A model generated the notes under the pieces. That model was given only the letters and a program-made list of their open reading frames with translations, had not been told where the DNA came from and ran no database searches. A DNA stretch of 64,000 nucleotides. Origin: Cryobacterium breve (GTDB taxonomy: Bacteria; Actinomycetota; Actinomycetes; Actinomycetales; Microbacteriaceae). How positions within the stretch are numbered: the first letter of the stretch is position 1; every line of letters starts with the position of its first letter. This document shows, in pieces, positions 53,772-62,357 of this stretch. Made by a program: the position numbers and the translations under genes. Location: contig NZ_CP075584.1 of NCBI RefSeq assembly GCF_027594785.1, positions 1 through 64,000 of the forward strand. The letters run 5' to 3'.

Positions 53772-55163
53772 ATGACCAACGCAATCGACGGACTCGTCAG
53801 CGGTCTCGACACCACGACTCTGATCAATTCCCTCATGACCGTCGAGGCTCAGCCTCAGGCCCTGCTCAAGGCATCCGTTGCGAAGTCGCAGACCCTGATC
53901 TCGGCCCTCCAGGGCCTCAATGGCCAGGTGGCCGCGCTTGCGACCCTCGCCACGACCACAGCCAAGCCGACCTCTCTCGATCTCTACTCTTCGACGAGCA
54001 GCTCGCCGACCGTGACCACCGCGCTCTCTCCTGGCGCCGCTGCCGGGCAGCTCGACGTCGTCGTCGGCGCCCTTGCCCGTAACCAGGTGGGTGTCTCGGC
54101 GGCCATGACCGCGTGGCCCGCAACGCCGGCCGTGCTCACGATCGTCGCCAACGGTGTCAGCACCGAGATTTCCGCCGCCTCCACCTCCCTCGACGACATG
54201 GCCACCGCGGTCAACGCCGCAGGCACCGGAGTGACGGCGACCAAGGTGGCCTCCGGCGTCGATGCCGGCGGTACCGCTCAATTCCGGCTGCAGTTCACCG
54301 GGAACAGCACCGGAGCGGCCAACGCCTTCACCGTGTATCAAGGCACCAAAGCCGAGGTCACGGCGGCCACCGCCCCGAACCTGCTCACGGCCACCGGGGC
54401 CGCGGTCATCCGCACCGCTGGCGACGCCAGCGTGACGCTGTGGGCCGGTACCGCGGCCACCCAGACCATCACCTCGGGCACCAATACCTTCTCGAACCTG
54501 CTTCCCGGTGTTGCGATCACCGTTTCTGCGGAGTCGACCGCTCCAGTGACGATCAAGGTCGCCCGCGACGATGCGCAGATCAGTTCCGTCGCCTCGGGTC
54601 TTGTCAGTTCTCTCAACGGCATCTTCGCGACTATTTCAACGCAGACCGTGGTCACCAACAGCACGAATGCAGCTGGCGCGGCCGTTATGTCGCCGGGTGT
54701 CTTCACCGGAAACAGCAGCGTTCGCGATGTCAGCCAGAAACTCCTCTCGGCCGCATCCTCGCCCATCAACGGACACTCTCCCTCCGAGTACGGCATCAGT
54801 ATCACCAAGACCGGCACCATGGAGTTCGACGCGGCGAAGTTCGCCACGGCCCTGGCCAAGGATCCGACGACGGTCAAGGCCGCTGTTCAGGAGATCGCCA
54901 CCCGGGTTGCGGCCGCTGCGACTGCGGTCTCCGACAAGTACACGGGGCAGCTCACGGGCCAGATCACCGGCCAGCAGACCTCCGTGAAGAATATGAGCAC
55001 GCGGATCGACGCATGGGACGTCAGCCTTGCGACGCGTCGGGCGACCCTGCAGAGCACGTACACCGCGTTGGAAGTCTCCCTCAGCGCCCTCAAGGCTCAG
55101 TCCACCTGGCTTACCGCGCAGGTTGCCGGGCTGCCCAGTTCCTCCACCTCGACCACAGGATGA
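53772..55163 (+). CDS. fliD: Flagellar hook-associated protein 2 FliD (filament cap)
   Basis: 463-aa cap protein for flagellin polymerisation. Seen: N-terminus NAIDGLVSGLDTTTLINSLM with VEAQPQALLKASVAKSQTLI (FliD_N), the middle FliD-type TITSGTNTFSNLLPGVAITV, and the C-terminal SPSEYGISITKTGTMEFDAA and coiled coil ISTRIDAWDVSLATRRATLQ-like region (FliD_C). ATG 53772 follows GAGGAGGTGGAGG. Its stop overlaps the fliS start. Frame intact. Confidence 0.95.
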   Translation: MTNAIDGLVSGLDTTTLINSLMTVEAQPQALLKASVAKSQTLISALQGLNGQVAALATLATTTAKPTSLDLYSSTSSSPTVTTALSPGAAAGQLDVVVGALARNQVGVSAAMTAWPATPAVLTIVANGVSTEISAASTSLDDMATAVNAAGTGVTATKVASGVDAGGTAQFRLQFTGNSTGAANAFTVYQGTKAEVTAATAPNLLTATGAAVIRTAGDASVTLWAGTAATQTITSGTNTFSNLLPGVAITVSAESTAPVTIKVARDDAQISSVASGLVSSLNGIFATISTQTVVTNSTNAAGAAVMSPGVFTGNSSVRDVSQKLLSAASSPINGHSPSEYGISITKTGTMEFDAAKFATALAKDPTTVKAAVQEIATRVAAAATAVSDKYTGQLTGQITGQQTSVKNMSTRIDAWDVSLATRRATLQSTYTALEVSLSALKAQSTWLTAQVAGLPSSSTSTTG

Positions 55164-55606
55164 TGATGGCTGTTATGAGCATGATGGGTGGCACCCAGGC
55201 GCGACGCGCGCAGCTGAACCGCGAAGCAATTCTGTCGGCAACGCCGGTGCGCCTGCTGACGATGTTGTATGACCGGCTCCTCCTGGACCTGAACCGTGCG
55301 GAAGCGGCACAGCACTCCGAGAACTGGCCGGTCGCATCCGAGAACCTGCAGCACGCGCAGGCGATTGTGTCCGAGTTGTCGTCCTCACTCAATGTGGCTG
55401 CCTGGGACGGCGGCGAAGGCCTCTTCGCGATCTACGTCTACGTTCAGAACGCGCTGATGAGCGCCAACGTGCACCGCGACGTCAACGGGACAGTGGAGTG
55501 CATCGCCCTCCTCGAGCCGCTGCGCCAGACCTGGCACGAGGCCGCACAGCAGGTGCCCGCGCAGCCGATGGCTGCCCGAGTCGGGGGAGAGCTCGGTTAT
55601 GCCTAG
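55163..55606 (+). CDS. fliS: Flagellin export chaperone FliS
   Basis: 147-aa helical chaperone that holds flagellin before export. Seen: REAILSATPVRLLTMLYDRL, LLDLNRAEAAQHSENWPVAS, NLQHAQAIVSELSSSLNVAA and GLFAIYVYVQNALMSANVHR, matching the four-helix FliS pattern (A-x3-L-x-x-LYDxL, I-V-x-EL-x2-SLN). Two adjacent ATGs (55163, 55166) are possible; the first overlaps the fliD stop. Its end overlaps the next small gene by 8 nt. Confidence 0.93.
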   Translation: MMAVMSMMGGTQARRAQLNREAILSATPVRLLTMLYDRLLLDLNRAEAAQHSENWPVASENLQHAQAIVSELSSSLNVAAWDGGEGLFAIYVYVQNALMSANVHRDVNGTVECIALLEPLRQTWHEAAQQVPAQPMAARVGGELGYA

Positions 55607-55926
55607 GCCGGCTGGATCGTACGAGGAATGGCTGCGGGTGCTCGACGAGCTCGAGCGCAGCCTCGGCAGCGGCACGCGCAACGCGGTGCTCGCGATCGAG
55701 GGGGAGCGGTTCTCCACGGGCGTGCAGTGGCGCGCGCCCGAACACCTCGGGCAGCTTCCCGCGCAGGCTCGAGGAGCGCGCCCGGCTGTTGATCGCCGGC
55801 CAACTCGAGTTGATCCGCGAGATCGAGGATGCCCGGCGCTCCGCCGGAGCCCACCTCTCCGCGGTGCGCACCATCCTCACCGCCCAGCGCGCCAACGCGT
55901 CGGTCTATCTCGACGTCACCGGCTGA
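55599..55926 (+). CDS. FliT-like small flagellar protein (1-nt insertion)
   Basis: About 108-aa helical protein directly after fliS, the usual place of fliT-like chaperones. Seen: YEEWLRVLDELERSLGSGTR, VQWRAPEHLGQLPAQ, then after an extra G at 55766 (CAGCTC read as CAGGCTC) LEERARLLIAGQLELIREIE and RRSAGAHLSAVRTILTAQRA. Removing the base gives 109 codons. The SAVRTILTAQR end with a D-x-T-G tail is common in actinobacterial fliS-adjacent genes. Sequence similarity to E. coli FliT is too weak to claim; identity rests on position and helical content. Confidence 0.7.
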
Positions 55927-56651
55927 CCACATCTCCACACTCCTCCGCCCGAAGCCGCCGCCTCTCACCGGTCGTCGTGTTCTCTCCGCGCTCTGCCGTG
56001 GCTAACTCAGGAGATTTGCACCCCGCACCCGGCACCGCGCCGGAAATCCGGGGCTGCAGGTCACGTGCCGGGCATTTTTCCTGAGTTAGCCGCCGCCGCA
56101 GCCGGATGACGGGGGAGAGGTCGCAGCCGGGCGGGCAGCACCGACGGGCGATGGCGGGATTCTGCTCTGCTCAGTCTCCGGCGGCAGTGGGGGCTAACTC
56201 AGGAAATTTGCGCGCAGCAGTCCGACAGACGCCCGGAGTTCCAGGGCTATGGTCCCGGCGCCGGCCGTTCTTCCTGAGTTAGCCACCGCATCACCCGCAT
56301 AACGGGCGAGCGTAACGGCCGGGCGGGTAGCACCGGCGGGCGGTCGAGGGCGTCTGGTCTGCGCAGTTTCTGGCGACCATGAGGGCGAACACAGTGGGGG
56401 CTAACTCAGGAAGCTTGCGCCCAGTAGCCAGACGGACGCCGGGAAGTCCGCGGTAGCTGTCCCATCCCTGGCCATTTCTCCTGAGTTAGCCACTGTGCCG
56501 CACTCACGATTGATCGGTGGACTCGGCACAGAGGCGTTGATGCGGCGCGATGATTTTGGCTTCTGTCCTCAACAGGTGCCTGATCAGAGTTAGTTTCCAC
56601 ATACCTGAGCCATGCTCAAGGAATGTCGGTGGTCCGTCGTAACTTTGAGGC
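55927..56651. repeat. Three tandem palindromic units, family B, between flagellar genes and HNH element
   Basis: The 725-nt gap holds three palindromes at 56000-56091, 56192-56284 and 56399-56491. Each begins GGCTAACTCAGGA and ends TCCTGAGTTAGCC (perfect 13-bp ends), with related interiors (for example GACGCCCGGA or GACGCCGGGA). The sequences between copies are also related (GGCCGGGCGGGTAGCACCGG; AGCCGGGCGGGCAGCACCGA), so the array is a degenerate tandem repeat of about 192-207 bp. No gene seen; 56492-56651 is unremarkable. Confidence 0.87.
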
Positions 56652-58402
56652 ATGATCAACCTTCCCGAGTCGCCCGCTTCACCGGATCGGCCGCATGGCG
56701 ACCCGGTGCAGAGCCGCGTTCTCGGGAGCTTGCGGTCGATGGCGGATGTCGTCACCGGGCTGGGCGGTTCGTCTGCTGTTGTCGACACGCTCAGTGACGA
56801 GGCGGTGCTCGAGGGACACGCGTTGATCGCGGGAGCGCGGCGGGCTCTCGACACCCAGGCGGCGTGGTTCGCCGCGGCCCTCGCCCGGCGGTCGAGTCCC
56901 GAGCTCGGTGGGCAGGGCCTCGCGGCCCGGAAGGGCTACCGGACCCCCGAGGACCTGCTGCAGTCCATCTCCGGGTCGAGCAAGGGTGACGCGGGCAAAC
57001 TGCTCGCGGTCGGCCGGTTGGTCGCGGAGGCCGATGCCGCCGAGAAAGCCGCCCGGGAAGCTGCCGAGGCGCAGAAGCTGCTCGAAGGCACCCCGACCCT
57101 CGACGGCACTGACGTCAACAGAAACGGCGGGAACGACGGACAGCCCGAACCCGACGGACAGCCCAGGATGACCCAAGACCTGCCGCCGGCCGCGGTGCCA
57201 CCGTGGCACGCGCCGATCGGCCGGGCCCTCGCCGAGGGCTGGCTCAGTGTCGAGAAGGCCGATGCGCTCCGGAAAGGCCTGGGCGACCTGGACCGGGCGA
57301 TCACCCCGGAGAAACTCGCCACCGCCCTCACCCGGCTCCTCACCGAAGCACGCACCCTGAATGCGGATCAGTTGTTCAAGCGGGCCCGCCGGGTACGGGA
57401 CGTGCTCGATGAGGCCGGCATCGCCGCCCGGGAAAAAGCCGCCTACGACGACCGGTCGTTGCGGTTCTGGCGCCTCTCCACCGGCCAGGTGCGCATGGTG
57501 GGGCTGTTCGCCCCGGAAGACGGCGAGTACCTGATGAGTACCTACGACGCCATCACGAGCCCCCGCCGGGGTGGGGGTGCGGTTCGTGGACAGGGAACAG
57601 GCGGCCTGGGCGAAGCGGGTGCAGGACGACCCGCGCACGACTGAGCAGGCTCACCGCCGACGCGTTCCTCGCCCTGACCAAACTCGGCGTGAAGGCCGAC
57701 CCGAAGCGCATCGCCGGCGGCCGCAGCCCCGCCGTCCGCATGGTCACCATCCGCCCGAGGAGCGCCACACCCACCGAGACCACATCGACCGGGACCCCAT
57801 CGACCGGGACCCCATCGACCGGGACCCCATCGACCGGGACCGCAGCGACCGGGACCGGAGCCGGTGGGACCGAACCGAGCCGGCCGACTCCCGCCGCCGC
57901 GGACGAACCCGCATCCGACGCCGGTTCGAACCCCGAAACCAAGGCTCCCACTCTCGAGCCGGGCGTCATCGAGGGAACCGCGGTCACTGTCTCCACCGAA
58001 ACCCTCGAACGCAACCTCTGCGATACCGGGATTCTGGACGTCACTTTCGACGACCACGGCCACGGTCTCGACCTCGGCCGCGAACAACGCACCTTCTCCC
58101 TCGCCCAACGGGCCGCCCTCGCCATTCGCGACGGGGGCTGCATGTGGCCCGGCTGCGACCGACCACCCTCCTGGACCGAGACCCATCACATCCAGCGCTG
58201 GAAAGACGACACCGGCCAAACCAACCTCGACGAGGGCATCCTGCTCTGCCGGGCCGACCACCTCCGGCTCCACAACGAGCACTGGCGAATCATCAGAGAC
58301 GACGCCGGCCGGTATTGGCTCACCCCGCCACCCGGACTCGACCCCGAGCGGAGACCAATCTTCCTCAGGAGCAAGAGCGAGATTCTTCGCGATGACGACT
58401 GA
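56652..58402 (+). CDS. DUF222/HNH endonuclease family protein (two indels)
   Basis: About 582-aa protein of the DUF222-HNH family that is repeated and mobile-like in actinobacteria (REP13E12 relatives). N-terminal DUF222: LDTQAAWFAAALARRSSPEL, YRTPEDLLQSISGSSKGDAG, LLAVGRLVAEADAA, WHAPIGRALAEGWLSVEKAD. C-terminal HNH: FSLAQRAALAIRDGGCMWPG, CDRPPSWTETHHIQRWKDDT, with LLCRADHLRLHNEHWRI (His-Asn-His site). Frames break at about 57563 (extra G) and 57648 (CAGCTC read as CAGGCTC); correction gives 583 codons. It sits between fliT-like and flgB, splitting the flagellar cluster. Role unknown. Confidence 0.85.
57784..57858 (+). repeat. 15-bp in-frame tandem repeat inside the HNH gene
   Basis: ATCGACCGGGACCCC three times in a row (57784-57828), then two variants (ATCGACCGGGACCGC, AGCGACCGGGACCGG). 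In the gene frame this encodes a repeated Thr/Ser-Thr-Gly-Thr-Pro linker between the DUF222 and HNH parts. Copy number could vary without breaking the frame. Confidence 0.85.
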
Positions 58403-58403
58403 C

Positions 58404-58459
58404 GCGACCGAGCGACCGAGCGACCGAGCGACCGACAGACCGACAGACCGACAGACCGA
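58404..58459. repeat. 8-bp microsatellite after the HNH gene
   Basis: GCGACCGA four times (58404-58435) followed by CAGACCGA three times (58436-58459), beginning 2 nt after the HNH stop. The region after it (GAGCGGGCGGACGGGCGGAC) is also repetitive. A slippage-prone site just upstream of the flgB promoter. Confidence 0.85.
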
Positions 58460-58565
58460 GTGAGCGGGCGGACGGGCGGACAGGCGGAATGGCGGTCGGG
58501 CGGCGGGCTGAAACGGCCGTCGAACCCCCTTTCGAGCCAAGCAGATGAATCGGGAGAGAAAGTCC

Positions 58566-58592
58566 TTACGTGGACCGGAACCGGGCCGATAG
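58566..58592 (+). promoter_or_regulatory. Sigma-28-like promoter for flgB operon
   Basis: TTAC (58566-58569), exactly 15 nt, then GCCGATAG (58585-58592), identical in both boxes to the flgN promoter. It lies 77 nt before the flgB GTG start and beyond the HNH element, so basal-body genes can be read independently of fliD-fliS transcription. Confidence 0.8.
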
Positions 58593-58668
58593 CTAGATAC
58601 GAGCACGGATTGCTCGCACCAGGCCACGGACCGGCCGTCCAGTACATCTGACGACGAATCGGGTAACC

Positions 58669-59010
58669 GTGCTTGAATCCGTGACCTCCACCGCTCTCAC
58701 GAGCGCACTGGCCGCACTCTCTCTGCGACAGAGCACTATCGCGAGCAATATCGCCAACGTCAACACGCCGAACTACCACGCCAAGCAGGTCGCGTTCGAG
58801 TCCGCCCTGGCCAAGTCCGTGGCGAACGGCAGCGGCAGCACGACCGCGACGACGACGGATTCGCTCGAACCCACCAACGTCAACGGCAACAACGTCAACC
58901 TCGACACCGAGACGCTCGCGAACACCTCGACCGTTCTCCGATACCAGTTCGCGGCCCAGGCAATGAACATGCCGTTCAGCGCCGTCCGCGCCGCAATGAG
59001 GACCGCCTGA
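58669..59010 (+). CDS. flgB: Flagellar basal-body rod protein FlgB
   Basis: 113-aa proximal rod protein. Seen: ALAALSLRQSTIASNIANVN with TPNYHAKQVAFESALAKS, the flagellar rod signature (NIANVNTPNY), and the C-terminal coil LRYQFAAQAMNMPFSAVRAA. GTG 58669 start. Its stop overlaps flgC (TGATG), opening a tightly coupled run flgB-flgC-fliE-fliF-fliG-fliH-fliI. Confidence 0.95.
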   Translation: MLESVTSTALTSALAALSLRQSTIASNIANVNTPNYHAKQVAFESALAKSVANGSGSTTATTTDSLEPTNVNGNNVNLDTETLANTSTVLRYQFAAQAMNMPFSAVRAAMRTA

Positions 59011-59402
59011 TGAGCCTCGACGCGATCGGAATCGCCGGCTCCGGCCTCACCCTGCACCGCAAGTGGCTCGACGCGATCGCCGACAACATCGCCAACGTCA
59101 ACACCGTCACGCCGACGAGCGGCAATGCCTTCCAGGCCCGCTACATCGTGGCGCAGGCCGGCGCGGGCGTGAACGGCGTCGAGGTCGCGGGCACCGCACA
59201 GGGCTCGGCGACCGGCATCCTCGTCTCCGACCCGACCAACCCGCTCGCCGACGCGGCCGGATACGTGCGCCACCCCGACATCGACCTCGGCGAACAGATG
59301 GGCGACCTGATCATGGCCCAGCGCGGCTACCAGGCGAACGCGGCCGTCGTCGACCGCGCCAAGACAACCTACGAAGCAGCACTTCAGATCGGCCGTGCCT
59401 GA
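59010..59402 (+). CDS. flgC: Flagellar basal-body rod protein FlgC
   Basis: 130-aa proximal rod protein. Seen: DAIGIAGSGLTLHRKWLDAI with ADNIANVNTVTPTSGNAFQA (rod signature), YVRHPDIDLGEQMGDLIMAQ and RGYQANAAVVDRAKTTYEAA, the usual FlgC end. Overlaps flgB and fliE by one base each (TGATG). Frame intact and length normal. Confidence 0.96.
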   Translation: MSLDAIGIAGSGLTLHRKWLDAIADNIANVNTVTPTSGNAFQARYIVAQAGAGVNGVEVAGTAQGSATGILVSDPTNPLADAAGYVRHPDIDLGEQMGDLIMAQRGYQANAAVVDRAKTTYEAALQIGRA

Positions 59403-59722
59403 TGACCATCGCATCCATCGGGGCGCTCGCGCTCCAGGCCAGCCAGGCCACCCAGAGCGTGCAGGCCACGCAGTCCAGCCAGGCCACCACGGCCACGGAC
59501 GGCTCCGGATTCGGAACCGCCATGGCCGGCGCCGTCGACAACCTGCAGCAGCTGCAGTCGACCGCGAACACCCAGGCCGTCGCCGCCGTCACTGGCAACC
59601 TCAACGACATTGCGAGTGCCACCATCGCCGCCACCCGCGCGCAGGTGAGCCTCGAACTCGTCGCCGCCGTGCGCAACAAGGGTGTCGACGCCTTCAACGA
59701 GATCATGAGGATGCAGGCCTGA
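59402..59722 (+). CDS. fliE: Flagellar hook-basal body protein FliE
   Basis: 106-aa MS-ring/rod junction protein. Seen: FGTAMAGAVDNLQQLQSTAN, AAVTGNLNDIASATIAATRA and QVSLELVAAVRNKGVDAFNE with IMRMQ, the FliE C-terminal signature (K-x-V-x-A-Y/F-x-E-I-M-x-M). The N-terminal 45 residues are Gln/Ala/Thr-rich and variable. Overlaps flgC and fliF by one base. Confidence 0.93.
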   Translation: MTIASIGALALQASQATQSVQATQSSQATTATDGSGFGTAMAGAVDNLQQLQSTANTQAVAAVTGNLNDIASATIAATRAQVSLELVAAVRNKGVDAFNEIMRMQA

Positions 59723-61341
59723 TGCCCCGCCAGATCAGTTCCTTCTTCCAGCGCCTCGGACAGAACATCCGTGAGTTCACCATCGCGCAGCGCACGGTCG
59801 CCATCATCGGCGTCGCGGTGCTCGCACTCGGCATCGCCGCTCTCACGATGTGGGCCACGAAGCCCGCGTACACGCCCCTGTTCTCCGGGCTCGCCGGCGC
59901 CGACGCGAGCGCCATCGTCGACCAGCTCGCTACCGACAAGGTCGACTACCAGCTCAGCGACGGCGGTGCGACGATCCTCGTTCCCCAGGCGGATGTCTAC
60001 GCCGAGCGACTCAAGGCGGCCGCGGCCGGCCTGCCGACCTCGGACACCGGGGGATACTCGCTGCTCGACAAGATGGGCGTCACCGCGAGCGAGTTCCAGC
60101 AGTCGGTGACCTACAAGCGGGCCCTCGAGGGCGAGCTCGCCAACACGATCCAGGCCATGCAGGGCGTCAAGACCGCATCGGTGCGCCTCGCCATTCCCAA
60201 GGACACCGTGTTCGTGTCCGAGAAGCAGGACCCCACGGCATCCGTCTTCGTCGCCACCCAGACCGGTGTGACCCTCTCGAGCGACCAGGTCCAGGCCATC
60301 GTGCACCTCACGAGCGCCTCGATCGACGGCATGAAGCCCACAGACGTCGCCGTCATCGACTCCAAGGGCATCGTGCTCTCGGCCGTCGGCACCGGCGTCA
60401 CCGGAACCGGCGCCGAGCAGTCCACCGACTACGAACAGCGCGTGCGCGGCTCGGTCCAGGCCATGCTCGACAAGGTCCTCGGCGCCGGCAACGCGACCGT
60501 CGTGGTCGCCGCCGACATGAGCGCGCAGTCGGCCTCCCGCGTCGAGGAATCGTTCACCTCGCCGACGAACGCTCCCGCCCTCAACGAGGCCGTCAAGACC
60601 GAGACGTACACCGGCACCGGTGCCTCGGGAGCGGCCGGGGTGCTCGGCACCACGACAACGACCACCACGCCCACCGGAACGAGCACCGACGGCTCCTTCA
60701 CCTCTGCGGACACCACGAAGAACAACGCGGTCAACAAGGTCACCGAGACCCGCACGATCCCGGCAGGCGCCGTCAACCGCCAGACGATCTCCGTCGCAGT
60801 GAACAAGGACACGATCGGCAGCGTCAACGTCGCCGACGTGACCAGCCTCGTCTCCTCGGCCGCCGGCATCGACTCGACCAGGGGCGACGCCGTTACGGTC
60901 GAGGTCGTCAGCTTCAACGGCCAGGCCGCCACAGACGCGGCGGCGGCGCTCGCCCAGCAGGATGCCCAGACCTCCGCGGACCGGATGGGCGAGATCGTGC
61001 GCATCGGCATCATCACCGCCGGCATCCTGATCACCCTGATCCTCGGCATGCTGCTCTACGCCCGCCGCTCCCGTCGCCAGAGCCGCGAATCGATCGAGGT
61101 CGACGAGATGCTCCAGGTGCGCCCGGCCCTCGCTCCGGCCGCGGTGCCGTTCGGCCTCGGCGCCCCGATCGCGCCGATCATGATCGACCCGAGCCCCACC
61201 GTCGCCTTCGGCGCTCCGGCGTTCACCCCGCCGGTTGCTTCCGAGCGGATGCGGGTCGAAATCGACGCCCTCGCCCAGCGCGACCCGAAGAAGACCGCTG
61301 AATACCTCCGCGGCCTCATGGATGATCGGCAGCCCGCATGA
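59722..61341 (+). CDS. fliF: Flagellar MS-ring protein FliF
   Basis: 539-aa membrane ring protein. Two membrane helices: TVAIIGVAVLALGIAALTMW near the N-terminus and RIGIITAGILITLILGMLLY near residue 435. Between them the ring-building domains: YTPLFSGLAGADASAIVDQL, GYSLLDKMGVTASEFQQSVT, YKRALEGELANTIQAMQGVK, and a Thr-rich beta-collar insert (about 305-340). The C-terminal tail AQRDPKKTAEYLRGLMDDRQ binds FliG. Overlaps fliE and fliG. Frame intact. Confidence 0.96.
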   Translation: MPRQISSFFQRLGQNIREFTIAQRTVAIIGVAVLALGIAALTMWATKPAYTPLFSGLAGADASAIVDQLATDKVDYQLSDGGATILVPQADVYAERLKAAAAGLPTSDTGGYSLLDKMGVTASEFQQSVTYKRALEGELANTIQAMQGVKTASVRLAIPKDTVFVSEKQDPTASVFVATQTGVTLSSDQVQAIVHLTSASIDGMKPTDVAVIDSKGIVLSAVGTGVTGTGAEQSTDYEQRVRGSVQAMLDKVLGAGNATVVVAADMSAQSASRVEESFTSPTNAPALNEAVKTETYTGTGASGAAGVLGTTTTTTTPTGTSTDGSFTSADTTKNNAVNKVTETRTIPAGAVNRQTISVAVNKDTIGSVNVADVTSLVSSAAGIDSTRGDAVTVEVVSFNGQAATDAAAALAQQDAQTSADRMGEIVRIGIITAGILITLILGMLLYARRSRRQSRESIEVDEMLQVRPALAPAAVPFGLGAPIAPIMIDPSPTVAFGAPAFTPPVASERMRVEIDALAQRDPKKTAEYLRGLMDDRQPA

Positions 61342-62357
61342 TCGACCCCCAGGTTCCCCTGACCGGAACCCAGAAGGTCGCCATCGTTCTGATGAACATG
61401 GAGCACGACCGCGCGTCCGAAGTGATGAAGCAGTTCAGCGAGGCAGAAGCCGCCGATATCGCTGCCGAGATGGTGCAGCTGCGCCGGGTCGACACCGAGG
61501 TCGCCGAGACCACGGTCCTCGAATTCCACGACCTCACCATGCGCGGAACACGCTCCCCTCGCGGCGGCCACGCCTACGCGGTCGGCCTGCTCGAGGCATC
61601 CTTCGGTGCAGAACGCGCCGCCGGGGTCATGAGCCGGGTCGCGTCCTCGATGGCGGGCAAGGCCTTTGCATTCCTCGACACCGCGGAACCGCTCCAGGTC
61701 CTCACGCTCCTCGACGGCGAATTGCCGCAGACCATCGCCCTCGTGCTCGCCCATCTCCGGCCCGAACATGCCTCCGCCGTGATCGCCGGCCTCGAAGGCA
61801 CCCTGCCCGCCGAGGTCGCCCAGTGCATCGCCGGAATGGGAACGGCGACTCCCGAAGCCATCCGCGTCGTGACCGACTCGCTCAAGGCCCGTGTCGGCGC
61901 CGTCACCTCCACCAGGGACTCTGTCGAGGTCGTCGGCGGCATCCAGCCGCTCGTCGAGATCATCAACCGGGCGGATGTCGCCACCGAGCGCTCGCTCCTC
62001 GAAGCTCTCGACGCCCGGGACCCGGTGCTCGCCGAACAGGTGCGCGCCCGGATGCTGACCTTCGCCGACATCGTCCGCCTCGAGGACCGCGACGTGCAGC
62101 AGGTGCTGCGCGGCATCGACGCCGGAATCCTCGCGATCGCGATGAAGGGCTCCACCGAGGGCGTCATCGAGATCATTCGCAAGAACCTCTCCGAACGCAA
62201 CCGGGAGATCCTCGACGACGAGATTCGCGCGCTCGGGCCAGTCCGTGTCTCCCAGGTCGAGGAAGGCCGCGCAACCATCGTGCGCGCCATCCGCGACCTC
62301 GAGGCCCAGGGCAGCATCACGGTGACCCGTGCCGACGAGGACGCTTATGTTGTCTAG
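61338..62357 (+). CDS. fliG: Flagellar motor switch protein FliG
   Basis: 339-aa rotor protein. Seen: LTGTQKVAIVLMNMEHDRAS (FliG_N), ASVLA-like DTAEPLQVLTLLDGELPQTI and ALVLAHLRPEHASAVIAGLE (middle), and the C-terminal torque helix region MKGSTEGVIEIIRKNLSERN with LGPVRVSQVEEGRATIVRAI. Charged rotor residues are present. Overlaps fliF (ATGA) and fliH. Frame intact. Confidence 0.97.
   Translation: MIDPQVPLTGTQKVAIVLMNMEHDRASEVMKQFSEAEAADIAAEMVQLRRVDTEVAETTVLEFHDLTMRGTRSPRGGHAYAVGLLEASFGAERAAGVMSRVASSMAGKAFAFLDTAEPLQVLTLLDGELPQTIALVLAHLRPEHASAVIAGLEGTLPAEVAQCIAGMGTATPEAIRVVTDSLKARVGAVTSTRDSVEVVGGIQPLVEIINRADVATERSLLEALDARDPVLAEQVRARMLTFADIVRLEDRDVQQVLRGIDAGILAIAMKGSTEGVIEIIRKNLSERNREILDDEIRALGPVRVSQVEEGRATIVRAIRDLEAQGSITVTRADEDAYVV

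Noticed and set aside
56000-56491. CRISPR or attachment-site array
   Set aside because: Only three degenerate units of about 200 bp; interiors are related, not unique spacers, and no integrase gene is nearby.
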